Shown piece after piece: positions 52,469 through 60,381 of a stretch of 64,000 nucleotides of DNA (the first letter of the stretch is position 1; every line of letters begins with the position of its first letter). A program made the translations under genes and the position numbers. The notes under the pieces were generated by a model, which saw nothing but the letters and a program-made list of their open reading frames with translations, had not been told where the DNA came from and made no database searches. The stretch is from Firmicutes bacterium UBA7510 (GTDB lineage Bacteria; Bacillota; Clostridia; Tissierellales; Sedimentibacteraceae): assembly GCA_002479485.1 (NCBI GenBank), contig DLNM01000040.1, positions 85,309 to 149,308 on the forward strand, written 5' to 3'.

Positions 52469-53785
52469 TTGAATATAGAGTTTAATAGTTTATTTTCATT
52501 AGATAATGTAAAGAAAATTTATATAACTAAAATATATGAAAAATCATCAGTAGGAATTGATAAAATTACAAGTGAAAAATTTATAAAAAATTTAGAAACA
52601 AATTTATCTACTATAAACAGAAAAGTTTTAAATGGAACATATAAATTTACAGCTTATAGAGAATTGTTAATTTTAAAAGGAAGAGACAAATATCCAAGAG
52701 TAATTTCTATTCCAACAATTAGAGATAAAATTGTTATAGAGATAATTAAACAATATTTACAACAAAAAGTAGGAAATAAGTTATACGCTAAAATTCCTCA
52801 AGTTTTAATTAACGAAATTAAAACTTCTTTAAATGACAAAGAACTTGATATGTATATTAAGCTTGATATCAGTAATTTTTATGGATCATTATCACATTCT
52901 ATCTTATTACAAAAACTAAATAATTTAAATATAGATAATAATATTATTGAATTAATAAAAAAAATTATAGAGTGTCCCACAGTAGCTTACGATACACAAA
53001 AAACTAGACAAAATATTGTAATTAAAGGTATTCCCCAAGGTATTGCTATTAGTAATATATTATCCTCAATATACATGAACGATCTAGATATAGATTACTT
53101 AAATAAAAATGACATTAAGTACTTAAGATATATAGATGATATTTTATTACTAGTTAAAGAAAATATTGAGCAAGAATTTGAATTGATAAAAAATAAAATA
53201 AAAACCGAATATTTTCTTGAATTAAATGAAGAAAAGAGTAAGAAAGATATTATAAATTCTGGGTTTCAGTATTTAGGATATTATTTTAAAAATGATTTAA
53301 TAAGTGTTAGAGAAGGCTCTATCCATAAATTAGAAAAATCTATTGAACGAATTTTTAAAGATTTTTCACATAGTAAAGAAAAAAATGTTAATTTGTTACT
53401 TTGGAAACTTAATTTAAAAATTACTGGAGCAATTAAAAATAAGCGTAAATATGGTTGGGTTTTTTATTTTTCACAATTAACTGATTTAACAGTGCTTTTT
53501 CATTTAGATGTACTTGTAAAAAAATTAATTATTAGGTTTAATATAAGTAATTGTACAACAAAAACTTTTTCAAGAACTTATAATGAAATAATTAATAATT
53601 TATCAAATACAACGTATATTCCTAACTTCGATAAATATTCAGAATCTGAAAAAGAATATATTTTATTTGATGTTTTCAAATCTAATATAGTTATCAATTC
53701 CAATGAAATGTTACAATATGAATTTGATAAATTAATATTTTGTTGTATTAAAGAATTAGAAAAGGATATTCAAGATATATCATAA
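52469..53785 (+). CDS. Defence-type reverse transcriptase (UG/DRT-like)
   Basis: 438-aa RNA-dependent DNA polymerase. Motif 0/1 region SSVGIDKITSEKFIKNLE; motif 2 KGRDKYPRVISIPTIRDKIV; motif A KLDISNFYGSLSH (residues about 131-143); motif B GIPQGIAISNILSSIYM (about 188); catalytic motif C YLRYIDDILLL (YIDD, about 221-224); then the motif D/E area EEKSKKDIINSGFQYLGYYF. No maturase, endonuclease or integrase domain follows, so it is not a group II intron protein. The C-terminal 140 residues are helical and of unknown function, as in UG/Abi-type RTs. The TTG start has AGGAGG five bases upstream. The stop overlaps the start of the SLATT gene. Confidence 0.88.
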   Translation: MNIEFNSLFSLDNVKKIYITKIYEKSSVGIDKITSEKFIKNLETNLSTINRKVLNGTYKFTAYRELLILKGRDKYPRVISIPTIRDKIVIEIIKQYLQQKVGNKLYAKIPQVLINEIKTSLNDKELDMYIKLDISNFYGSLSHSILLQKLNNLNIDNNIIELIKKIIECPTVAYDTQKTRQNIVIKGIPQGIAISNILSSIYMNDLDIDYLNKNDIKYLRYIDDILLLVKENIEQEFELIKNKIKTEYFLELNEEKSKKDIINSGFQYLGYYFKNDLISVREGSIHKLEKSIERIFKDFSHSKEKNVNLLLWKLNLKITGAIKNKRKYGWVFYFSQLTDLTVLFHLDVLVKKLIIRFNISNCTTKTFSRTYNEIINNLSNTTYIPNFDKYSESEKEYILFDVFKSNIVINSNEMLQYEFDKLIFCCIKELEKDIQDIS

Positions 53786-54390
53786 TGAAAGGAATAAATA
53801 ATTATATGAATATTAGTAAAGACGAATTAATTAGAAAAATTAGAATTACAAGAAAATGTAGGATTGAATTAGCAGAATATTTACTAAGTCAGAATAAATT
53901 TTATAACTTCTTAACAGTTTATTATTCTATATTAATAATTGTACTATCTTTAGTAGATATTAATAGTAGCAAATTTGATGGAAGCTTTAGCATACTAATT
54001 TTATCTATTATTTTAACTATAATAACAGTTCACATAAACTCTTTAGATTTATTGGATAGGTATTTTAATTTAAAAGCACATTATATAAAACTTGATAGTT
54101 TAATTTGGAAATGTATGAATAATGATGAAAATATTAATTCGTTACAAAACGAATATAATGAATCCTTAAATGCTGTTGAAAATCATACTGAACGAGAATA
54201 TATTAAAGCTATTTTAAATTCACCCGAAGAGTTAAAGTGGCATAAAGAAAACGATGTTAATTTTATAAAAGAAAAAGAAAAGAAGCTTAAAAAGTATAAT
54301 AAAAATGTATTTCTAACAAAATTTATTTTAATTATTTTACCATTTTTTTGTCTATTTATATTTTGTATTATGGAAATATTTTTAAAATAA
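53785..54390 (+). CDS. SLATT-domain 2TM membrane effector
   Basis: 201-aa protein with the SLATT layout. An N-terminal basic helix (DELIRKIRITRKCRIELAEY) comes first, then two adjacent helices (FLTVYYSILIIVLSLVDI and FSILILSIILTIITVHINSL). A long soluble helical part follows (KAHYIKLDSLIWKCM, NHTEREYIKAILNSPEE), and there is a terminal hydrophobic helix (TKFILIILPFFCLFIFCIME). SLATT proteins are predicted pore-forming effectors in nucleotide-signalling and RT-linked defence systems, and a SLATT subgroup is known for association with reverse transcriptases. The ATG overlaps the RT stop (TAATG), implying coupled translation; a second in-frame ATG at 53806 is an alternative start. Confidence 0.8.
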   Translation: MKGINNYMNISKDELIRKIRITRKCRIELAEYLLSQNKFYNFLTVYYSILIIVLSLVDINSSKFDGSFSILILSIILTIITVHINSLDLLDRYFNLKAHYIKLDSLIWKCMNNDENINSLQNEYNESLNAVENHTEREYIKAILNSPEELKWHKENDVNFIKEKEKKLKKYNKNVFLTKFILIILPFFCLFIFCIMEIFLK

Positions 54391-54516
54391 CATATGTATA
54401 TTTATTTTATTTAGCTAATTTTATTATACCTTAAATATTCAAATAATTATGTATTTTTTTTGTTAAATATGATATAGTTATAAATAATTATATCTTGAAG
54501 TAAAGGGGCAAGTTTT

Positions 54517-55365
54517 ATGAGTAGTAATGATTTGGTTTTAAACAGATTCTTTACTCAATATATCATAGAAGACTTAATAGAAAATTACAATAATCAGACG
54601 TACTATTCTATTATAAAACGTTATTTAGAAAATGAAAAGGAACAAAATAATGGCGAGTTGATTAGTAAAATATATAAATATATGTCTAAAAATTACCGTA
54701 ATGAATACTTTTATCAAAACACGTTACTTAATAAGTTATTATTGGGACGTCATAGTATTAATACAACTACAGCACTTACACAAGTACCAATAGGAAAATC
54801 AAAAGCAGATTTTGTTTTAATTAATGGCAAGGCAGTTGTATACGAAATAAAAACAGAACTAGATAATTTTGATAGATTAAAAATGCAAATTACTGACTAT
54901 TATAAAGCTTTCGATCATGTTTGTGTAGTTACGTGCGAAAAAAATTTTGATAAACTAAACATGTTATTAGATAATACTTCGGTTGGCATTTGCATTCTAA
55001 CAAATAAAAATACACTGCAATTTAAAAAAGAATCACAGATTAATACTAAAAGCCTAAATTATAAAAATATATTTAAAATATTACGTAAAAATGAATTTGA
55101 AAATATTATCTTAGAGTATTATAAAAAATTACCTAAAACAACGCCTGTATTTTATTATGATGAGTGTTATAAATGGTTTGCTAATATACCCTTAGATAAA
55201 GCTTATACTATGACATTAATACAATTAAAAAATCGTAATAAAGTAATAAAAGAACAATTTAGAAATGTTCCATATGAGTTAAAATCACTGATTTATTTTT
55301 ATAACGCTACAATTAGTGATTTTTTAAAACTAGATAAGTTCTTAAAAGAAAAGTATAGGGGGTAG
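54517..55365 (+). CDS. sce7726 family protein (PD-(D/E)XK nuclease-like)
   Basis: 282-aa soluble protein. Residues about 93-112 read KSKADFVLINGKAVVYEIK, an Asp...Glu-x-Lys arrangement after two beta strands that matches the PD-(D/E)XK nuclease core. The following ELDNFDRLKMQITDYYKAFD is a typical continuation. The overall form and its partner immediately downstream identify the sce7726 family, named from Sorangium, with unknown function. AAAGGGG precedes the ATG. Four bases separate it from the sce7725 gene. Confidence 0.8.
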   Translation: MSSNDLVLNRFFTQYIIEDLIENYNNQTYYSIIKRYLENEKEQNNGELISKIYKYMSKNYRNEYFYQNTLLNKLLLGRHSINTTTALTQVPIGKSKADFVLINGKAVVYEIKTELDNFDRLKMQITDYYKAFDHVCVVTCEKNFDKLNMLLDNTSVGICILTNKNTLQFKKESQINTKSLNYKNIFKILRKNEFENIILEYYKKLPKTTPVFYYDECYKWFANIPLDKAYTMTLIQLKNRNKVIKEQFRNVPYELKSLIYFYNATISDFLKLDKFLKEKYRG

Positions 55366-55369
55366 AAAA

Positions 55370-56305
55370 ATGTATTTTCCTTATTTAAGAGGGAGACAAT
55401 ATGAATTACTTGCATTGAGAGAATTGGTTACCAAAGGATTATTAAGTTCTAATATTATTCCAATTGTTGAGCCGGTGAAGTTGTCATCTACGTTATCAAT
55501 AACTATGGAGAAATTTATTTCTAACAAAAAATATTTAGGAGTAATATGTAATCCTGCAGTAGGTTCTTTTAACAGTGATATAAAAAATGAAGAAAATGAT
55601 ATTAAAAAACAAAAATTTATTTTATCACTTAATGACCTACATATAATTAAATCTCATATTATGAAAAAAAACTCTTTAGAGAAACTAAATACTTGGGAGC
55701 AAAAAAAAGATATTAAAAAGGAAGATTGGATTATTATAAATAATAATAGAGATTTCATTAATAATTATAATAAAATTTTTAATGGGACAACTCCTAAATT
55801 TGTGCTTGTTCCTGATGAATTTAGACGCAAAGTAAAAATAAATAAGGTTTTATTCGAAGATAAATTTAAGAAACGTGAAAGAAATTCTGATTACTTAAAA
55901 AATGATGATGAATTTTTCTCGGAAGACCATTTATCTTATATTGATGAAGGTTTTTTAGGATTTGCTGATTATTCAATTATTGGTAAAGATTTTTTAGAAT
56001 CTGGATTTGCTCCATATGCTGTTGCAATTCATATTGTATATTTTGATAAAGAGAACGCTTTGCGCGTCCATCATTTTGTTTCTGATACTAATGATGATAT
56101 ACAAAATCCAGAAAAAAAGTTTTATGAAGCAGTAAAAAAATTGTTCTACTGGTATAACAAAAACAATATTGAACTAACAGCCGGCTTACATGAATTTTTA
56201 GAACATTATAAAAACCAAACATATCCAGGTTTAGGTAGTGTAAAAAAATTATCACTAATGCACCATTTAGAACTTATCGGCAAGTATCTTGATAAGAAGG
56301 ATTAG
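55370..56305 (+). CDS. sce7725 family protein
   Basis: 311-aa protein starting MYFPYLRGRQYELLALRELV, the diagnostic opening of sce7725 proteins, with IIPIVEPVKLSSTLSITMEK next and GFLGFADYSIIGKDFLESG later. It ends with HEFLEHYKNQTYPGLGSVKK. No membrane segment. It always or usually travels with sce7726, and the pair is probably one system. Here it lies inside an island next to an RT/SLATT system, which suggests a defence role. AGGGGG precedes the ATG. A strong terminator follows. Confidence 0.82.
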   Translation: MYFPYLRGRQYELLALRELVTKGLLSSNIIPIVEPVKLSSTLSITMEKFISNKKYLGVICNPAVGSFNSDIKNEENDIKKQKFILSLNDLHIIKSHIMKKNSLEKLNTWEQKKDIKKEDWIIINNNRDFINNYNKIFNGTTPKFVLVPDEFRRKVKINKVLFEDKFKKRERNSDYLKNDDEFFSEDHLSYIDEGFLGFADYSIIGKDFLESGFAPYAVAIHIVYFDKENALRVHHFVSDTNDDIQNPEKKFYEAVKKLFYWYNKNNIELTAGLHEFLEHYKNQTYPGLGSVKKLSLMHHLELIGKYLDKKD

Positions 56306-56341
56306 TATGGGATTAATGGTGACGGATCAAAATATAAAATT

Positions 56342-56371
56342 AAGAAAGTCTAGATTAAGACTTTCTTTTTG
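56342..56371 (+). terminator. Terminator after sce7725
   Basis: AAGAAAGTCT pairs with AGACTTTCTT around a six-base loop, followed by TTTTTG. Confidence 0.92.
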
Positions 56372-56509
56372 TATATAATATCTTTGGTATTTTTGGCAAG
56401 GTGAGTTTTGCGTGGGATTTTAAATTTGCTTTGAATATATTTTACAGGTAGTTATGCGTTATGGACAATGCCTTATTCAACAAAACAAGTAGATTTTTAA
56501 ATAAAAGCA

Positions 56510-56538
56510 TTGCAAATCATAACCACATATGATATAAA
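56510..56538 (+). promoter_or_regulatory. Promoter of the second ileS
   Basis: TTGCAA (56510), 17-base spacer, extended -10 TGATATAAA (hexamer at 56533). The predicted start near 56545 begins the T-box leader. Confidence 0.7.
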
Positions 56539-56544
56539 TAATAC

Positions 56545-56838
56545 AAAGACTTTGACAGAGACAGTAGGTTTTTTCTAAAAATAAAGTGAGCTGGGGATAG
56601 TGTGAACCCGGTATGAGTAGGAAATTGCTGAACATCACTCTTGAGTTGCACGCTGAAAATATTTTGTTAGTAGTAGGACGTGACGGTTTCTCACCGTAAA
56701 TAGAGACGCATATGCTAGTATGGCGATATATGGGTGGTTTAGTATCTATAATGTTTATATAACGTTTAGTTACAGCGAGAGTTTATAAGCTTTCGCCCCA
56801 AATGCGAAAATTTTCATTTGGGGTGTAAGCTTTTTTGT
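56545..56838 (+). ncRNA. T-box riboswitch (Ile) upstream of the second ileS
   Basis: Classical T-box blocks in order: GACAGAGACAGTAGG, AGTGAGCTGGGG, GTGTGAACCCGG, then the specifier segment GAACATCACTC with ATC (Ile) at 56634-56636. TTGAGTTGCACGCTGAAA, AGTAGGACGTGACGG and CTCACCGTAAATAGAGAC follow. The T-box is GGGTGGTTTAG (56732-56742). The terminator is AAGCTTTCGCCCCAAATG against CATTTGGGGTGTAAGCTT (56788-56832) with a T run. It is more canonical in stem I than the leader of the main ileS. Confidence 0.93.
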
Positions 56839-56866
56839 TTACTCCAAATAAGGGGGTGATCAGGCT

Positions 56867-56971
56867 ATGAACGTGGCCAGTCTAATTGAAGATGATATTT
56901 CTAATATTAAAAATTTTATAATAAAAGGAGATATCATCGATGAAAGAGAAGTTTATAGAAATAGAACATGA
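56867..56971 (+). CDS. Isoleucine-rich upstream peptide overlapping ileS2
   Basis: 34-codon frame with an almost perfect ribosome-binding site (AGGGGGTGATC) eight bases upstream of its ATG. Seven of its residues are isoleucine (MNVASLIEDDISNIKNF, then IIKGDII), including two Ile-Ile pairs. It starts after the T-box terminator and ends 32 bases inside ileS2 in another frame. It could couple or modulate ileS2 translation according to Ile-tRNA supply. No homology is claimed. Confidence 0.5.
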   Translation: MNVASLIEDDISNIKNFIIKGDIIDEREVYRNRT

Positions 56972-59900
56972 GATGCTTGAATTTTGGCAAGAGAATTCTT
57001 GCTTTTCAAAGCTTTGTGAAAAAAACAAAAATGGTAAACCATTTAGATTTTTAGATGGTCCAATAACTGCAAATAATGCGATGGGAATTCATCATGCTTG
57101 GGGTCGTAGTATAAAAGATATTGTTTTACGTTATAAAGCAATGAATGGATTTACATGTCATTATAGAAATGGATTTGATGCACAAGGATTGTGGGTTGAA
57201 GTAGAGGTAGAAAAAGAATTAGGATTCAAAGATAAAAAAGATATTGAATCATATGGGATGGAGAATTTTACTCGCAAGTGTGTTGAAAGAATAACTAAAT
57301 ATTCAGGAGTTATAACAGAGCAATCTAAGAGATTAGGACAGTGGATGAATTGGGATAATTCGTATTTTACTCATACAGATCAAAATATTACATCCATATG
57401 GCACTTTTTAAAGATATGTAATGACAACGGCTGGATAGAAAAATCATATAAGCCAATGCCTTGGTGTCCAAGATGTGGAACATCATTATCTGAACATGAA
57501 ATGACAGGTTCTCATAAAGATATTACGCATACTGCTGTATATGTAAAAGTACCATTAAAAGAAAAAGATTATGATATTCTTGTGTGGACTACAACTCCAT
57601 GGACTTTGACTGCAAATGTAGCTTTAGCTGTTAACCCAAAATTAGACTATGCTCTTGTTAAGTGTAGTGAATATGAAAGACCTTTTATACTTGCAAAATC
57701 AGCATTGGATACATTAGATAGCACCAAAAAGGTTTTAAGTATTATGAAAGGTGAAGAATTAGTGGGGTTGAATTATGAGACCTTTTTACCATTCTTACCT
57801 GTGCAAAACGGTATAAATCATAGAATTGTAGCTTGGGAAGATGTTGCAGCTGAAGAAGGTAGTGGTGTTGTGCATATAGCTCCTGGTTGTGGTGCCGAAG
57901 ATTTTGAACTTGGAAAACGTGAAAACCTTCCTGAAATTTGTCCAGTAGATGAAGGAGGTTGTTTTACTAATGAATATGATTTTCTTTCAGGCAAATCTAC
58001 TGCAGATGCAGCACCATTAATTTTCGAAGTGTTGAAAAAACAGGGTAAATTGTTTAAGACTCATGAATATACTCATAGTTACCCTGTATGCTGGAGATGT
58101 AAAAGTGAAGTTATTTTTAGACTTGTAGGCTCTTGGGTTATAAAGACAGATGAAATTAGACCTAAATTGTTAGAGGCAGTCGAAAATGTTAAATGGACTC
58201 CTAATTACGCTGGTAAGCGTATGCAGGATTGGCTGATTAATATGGGTGATTGGAATATATCTCGTAAGCGTTTTTATGGTCTTCCATTGCCATTTTATCC
58301 TTGCAATAAGTGCGGTCATCTTACTGTTATTGGTTCTAAAGAAGAATTACGTGAGCTTGGTGGAGAAGAGGTCGATTTGTTACCTGAACTTCATAGACCA
58401 TGGATTGATAATATTGCTATAACCTGTCCAAAGTGTGGTGAAAAAGTAAATCGTGTTGCCGAAGTAGGGGATGTTTGGCTAGATGCTGGAGTTACACCGT
58501 TTTCTACCTTAGGTTATTTTTCTGACAGGGATGAGTGGCAAAAATGGTTTCCGATTGAGTGGATTGTAGAAATGAATGAACAAATTAGATTATGGTTTTA
58601 TTCATTATTGTTTATGAGCGTAACCTTAACTGGAAAGGCCCCATATAAACAGGTCATGACATATAGTAGTGTAGTGCAAGAGGATGGATCAAGATTTCAT
58701 AAATCAGGGTATATGATTCGTTTTGATGAAGCTGCGGAGAAAATAGGATCAGATACTATAAGGTATCTTTATGCGGGTGCGAATACCTCGTTTGATGTTC
58801 GTTTCGGTTATCAATTAGGAGATGAAGCAAGACGTAAAATGTTGGGGCTTTGGAATGTATATTCATTCTTTATGACTTATGCTAATTTAGACAAACCGCA
58901 TATTACAAAAGAATTATCTAATAATTTAATGGATAAATGGTTGCAAAGCCGAATTGGATACTTTGTAGAAAAATCAAAAATTAGCTATGATAGTTACAAT
59001 ACAGCTGAAGTGATAAAGGAGTTTGAGAGCTGCGTTGATGATGTTTCCAATTGGTATGTTCGTCTTTGCCGTAGACGTTTTTGGAAGGAATCAATGGATA
59101 GTGATAAATTAAGTGCATATAGTACTTTATTTTATGCTATAAAAAATATGTGTTTAGTTATGGCTCCAATTATCCCATTTATAACAGAATACATTTGGCA
59201 AACAATGATAAAAAAATTTGGTGTAGCTGAATTGTCCGTTCATTTGAGTGATTTTCCAAAACCATTTAATTGTGATGAAGATATTCTTCATGAAGTAAAG
59301 TTAGTAAGAGATATTATTGCGGGCGGTATGAAACTCCGAAATGAAAGCAAAATTAAGGTTAGACAGCCACTAAGGACATTATATATTGATAATATATATT
59401 ATGATGTTTGTACTAAATATCAAGATGCAATTAAGGATGAATTAAATGTTAAAGAAATTGTATACCTTAATGACTTTAATGTTCTTAGCAATGAAAGGTT
59501 ATCACTTAATTTTAAAGTTGCGGGTAGTTTACTAAAAAGTGATGTTAATATGGTGAAAACATTTTTTGATAATTTGACAGATGAAGAGATGGCTAATCAA
59601 GCTAAAGAATTAAATAATAATGGAAAAATTAAAGTATTATCATATGAAATATTACCTGAAATGTTACTAAAAAGTTATACAGATAAGCATGGTGTAAAAA
59701 AATTAACAGGTGATTTATCACTAGGATTAGATATAGTTATCACAGAACCATTAAAAGAGGAAGGTGCATATAGAGAAATACTAAGAAATTGCCAGGTTCT
59801 TCGTAAAGAGGCGAGTTTTGAAGTTGCTGATAGAGTTGTTTTATCCTTCCTAACAAGTAGTGAGTTTTTGAATCGTGTTATTTTAAAATACAAAGAAAAT

Positions 59901-60002
59901 ATAGAAAAAGAAGCTTTAGCTACTATTTGTGAAGTTGAAGCATCTAAATCACATAAAACTATTTATGTGGATGATGAAGAACTTTTTATTACTATAGGTT
60001 AA
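56940..60002 (+). CDS. Second, divergent isoleucyl-tRNA synthetase-like protein
   Basis: 1020-aa class I synthetase of the IleRS type, clearly different from the copy at 26531. HIGH-equivalent GIHH is in PITANNAMGIHHAWGRS (residues about 49-52). The usual GWDTHGLPVE is GFDAQGLWVE, replacing the His. The KMSKS loop is FHKSGYM (about 585-591), keeping only the KS. The editing region TTTPWTLTANVAL and zinc-type pairs (CPRCGTS, CNKCGH, CPKCGEK) are present. It is expected to be a resistant or specialised IleRS, or a repurposed enzyme; altered signature loops leave aminoacylation in doubt. AAGGAG precedes the ATG, inside the upstream peptide frame. It has its own Ile T-box. Confidence 0.88.
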   Translation: MKEKFIEIEHEMLEFWQENSCFSKLCEKNKNGKPFRFLDGPITANNAMGIHHAWGRSIKDIVLRYKAMNGFTCHYRNGFDAQGLWVEVEVEKELGFKDKKDIESYGMENFTRKCVERITKYSGVITEQSKRLGQWMNWDNSYFTHTDQNITSIWHFLKICNDNGWIEKSYKPMPWCPRCGTSLSEHEMTGSHKDITHTAVYVKVPLKEKDYDILVWTTTPWTLTANVALAVNPKLDYALVKCSEYERPFILAKSALDTLDSTKKVLSIMKGEELVGLNYETFLPFLPVQNGINHRIVAWEDVAAEEGSGVVHIAPGCGAEDFELGKRENLPEICPVDEGGCFTNEYDFLSGKSTADAAPLIFEVLKKQGKLFKTHEYTHSYPVCWRCKSEVIFRLVGSWVIKTDEIRPKLLEAVENVKWTPNYAGKRMQDWLINMGDWNISRKRFYGLPLPFYPCNKCGHLTVIGSKEELRELGGEEVDLLPELHRPWIDNIAITCPKCGEKVNRVAEVGDVWLDAGVTPFSTLGYFSDRDEWQKWFPIEWIVEMNEQIRLWFYSLLFMSVTLTGKAPYKQVMTYSSVVQEDGSRFHKSGYMIRFDEAAEKIGSDTIRYLYAGANTSFDVRFGYQLGDEARRKMLGLWNVYSFFMTYANLDKPHITKELSNNLMDKWLQSRIGYFVEKSKISYDSYNTAEVIKEFESCVDDVSNWYVRLCRRRFWKESMDSDKLSAYSTLFYAIKNMCLVMAPIIPFITEYIWQTMIKKFGVAELSVHLSDFPKPFNCDEDILHEVKLVRDIIAGGMKLRNESKIKVRQPLRTLYIDNIYYDVCTKYQDAIKDELNVKEIVYLNDFNVLSNERLSLNFKVAGSLLKSDVNMVKTFFDNLTDEEMANQAKELNNNGKIKVLSYEILPEMLLKSYTDKHGVKKLTGDLSLGLDIVITEPLKEEGAYREILRNCQVLRKEASFEVADRVVLSFLTSSEFLNRVILKYKENIEKEALATICEVEASKSHKTIYVDDEELFITIG

Positions 60003-60044
60003 TAAAAATAATGTATTCAAGCTAATATAGATTGTTATGTGATA

Positions 60045-60080
60045 AATGAGGGTGGTAAGGTTTTAACACCCTCATTTTTA
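60045..60080 (+). terminator. Terminator after the second ileS
   Basis: AATGAGGGTG pairs with CACCCTCATT across a twelve-base loop, followed by TTTTAA. Confidence 0.9.
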
Positions 60081-60381
60081 ATATATTGGTTATTTACTTT
60101 TATAAGAAAATAGTATAATTGAGTGAAAAATGTATTAAATTATTTAGAAATATTAATATGGCAAAACAAATACAAGTATGGTTTTTAAATATAAATATCA
60201 AATTGATAAATTGATCTTATCTAACTATTTATTGTATAATTAGAACTTTTTCTACTAACTACTATTTAAACATCTAGAATTTATTCAATAAAATGTTATT
60301 ACTAATTTTCATGTCCGAAAATGGCTAGAATTTGCAAAACATTTGTGCTATTATAATGACAAAGAAAGGGGGCTATTATCT
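60081..60381 (+). other. AT-rich spacer and possible promoter before the Ada/AlkA gene
   Basis: About 300 bases with no open frame. A perfect TATAAT lies at 60352-60357, 25 bases before the start codon, with TTGCAA at 60332 only 14 bases away, too close for a normal -35. The promoter may be activator-dependent, as expected for an Ada-controlled gene, but no Ada box is clear. Confidence 0.35.

Noticed and set aside
52469..53785. Group II intron-encoded protein
   Set aside because: No maturase or endonuclease domain follows the RT, and no domain V-like hairpin or intron boundary is visible around it.
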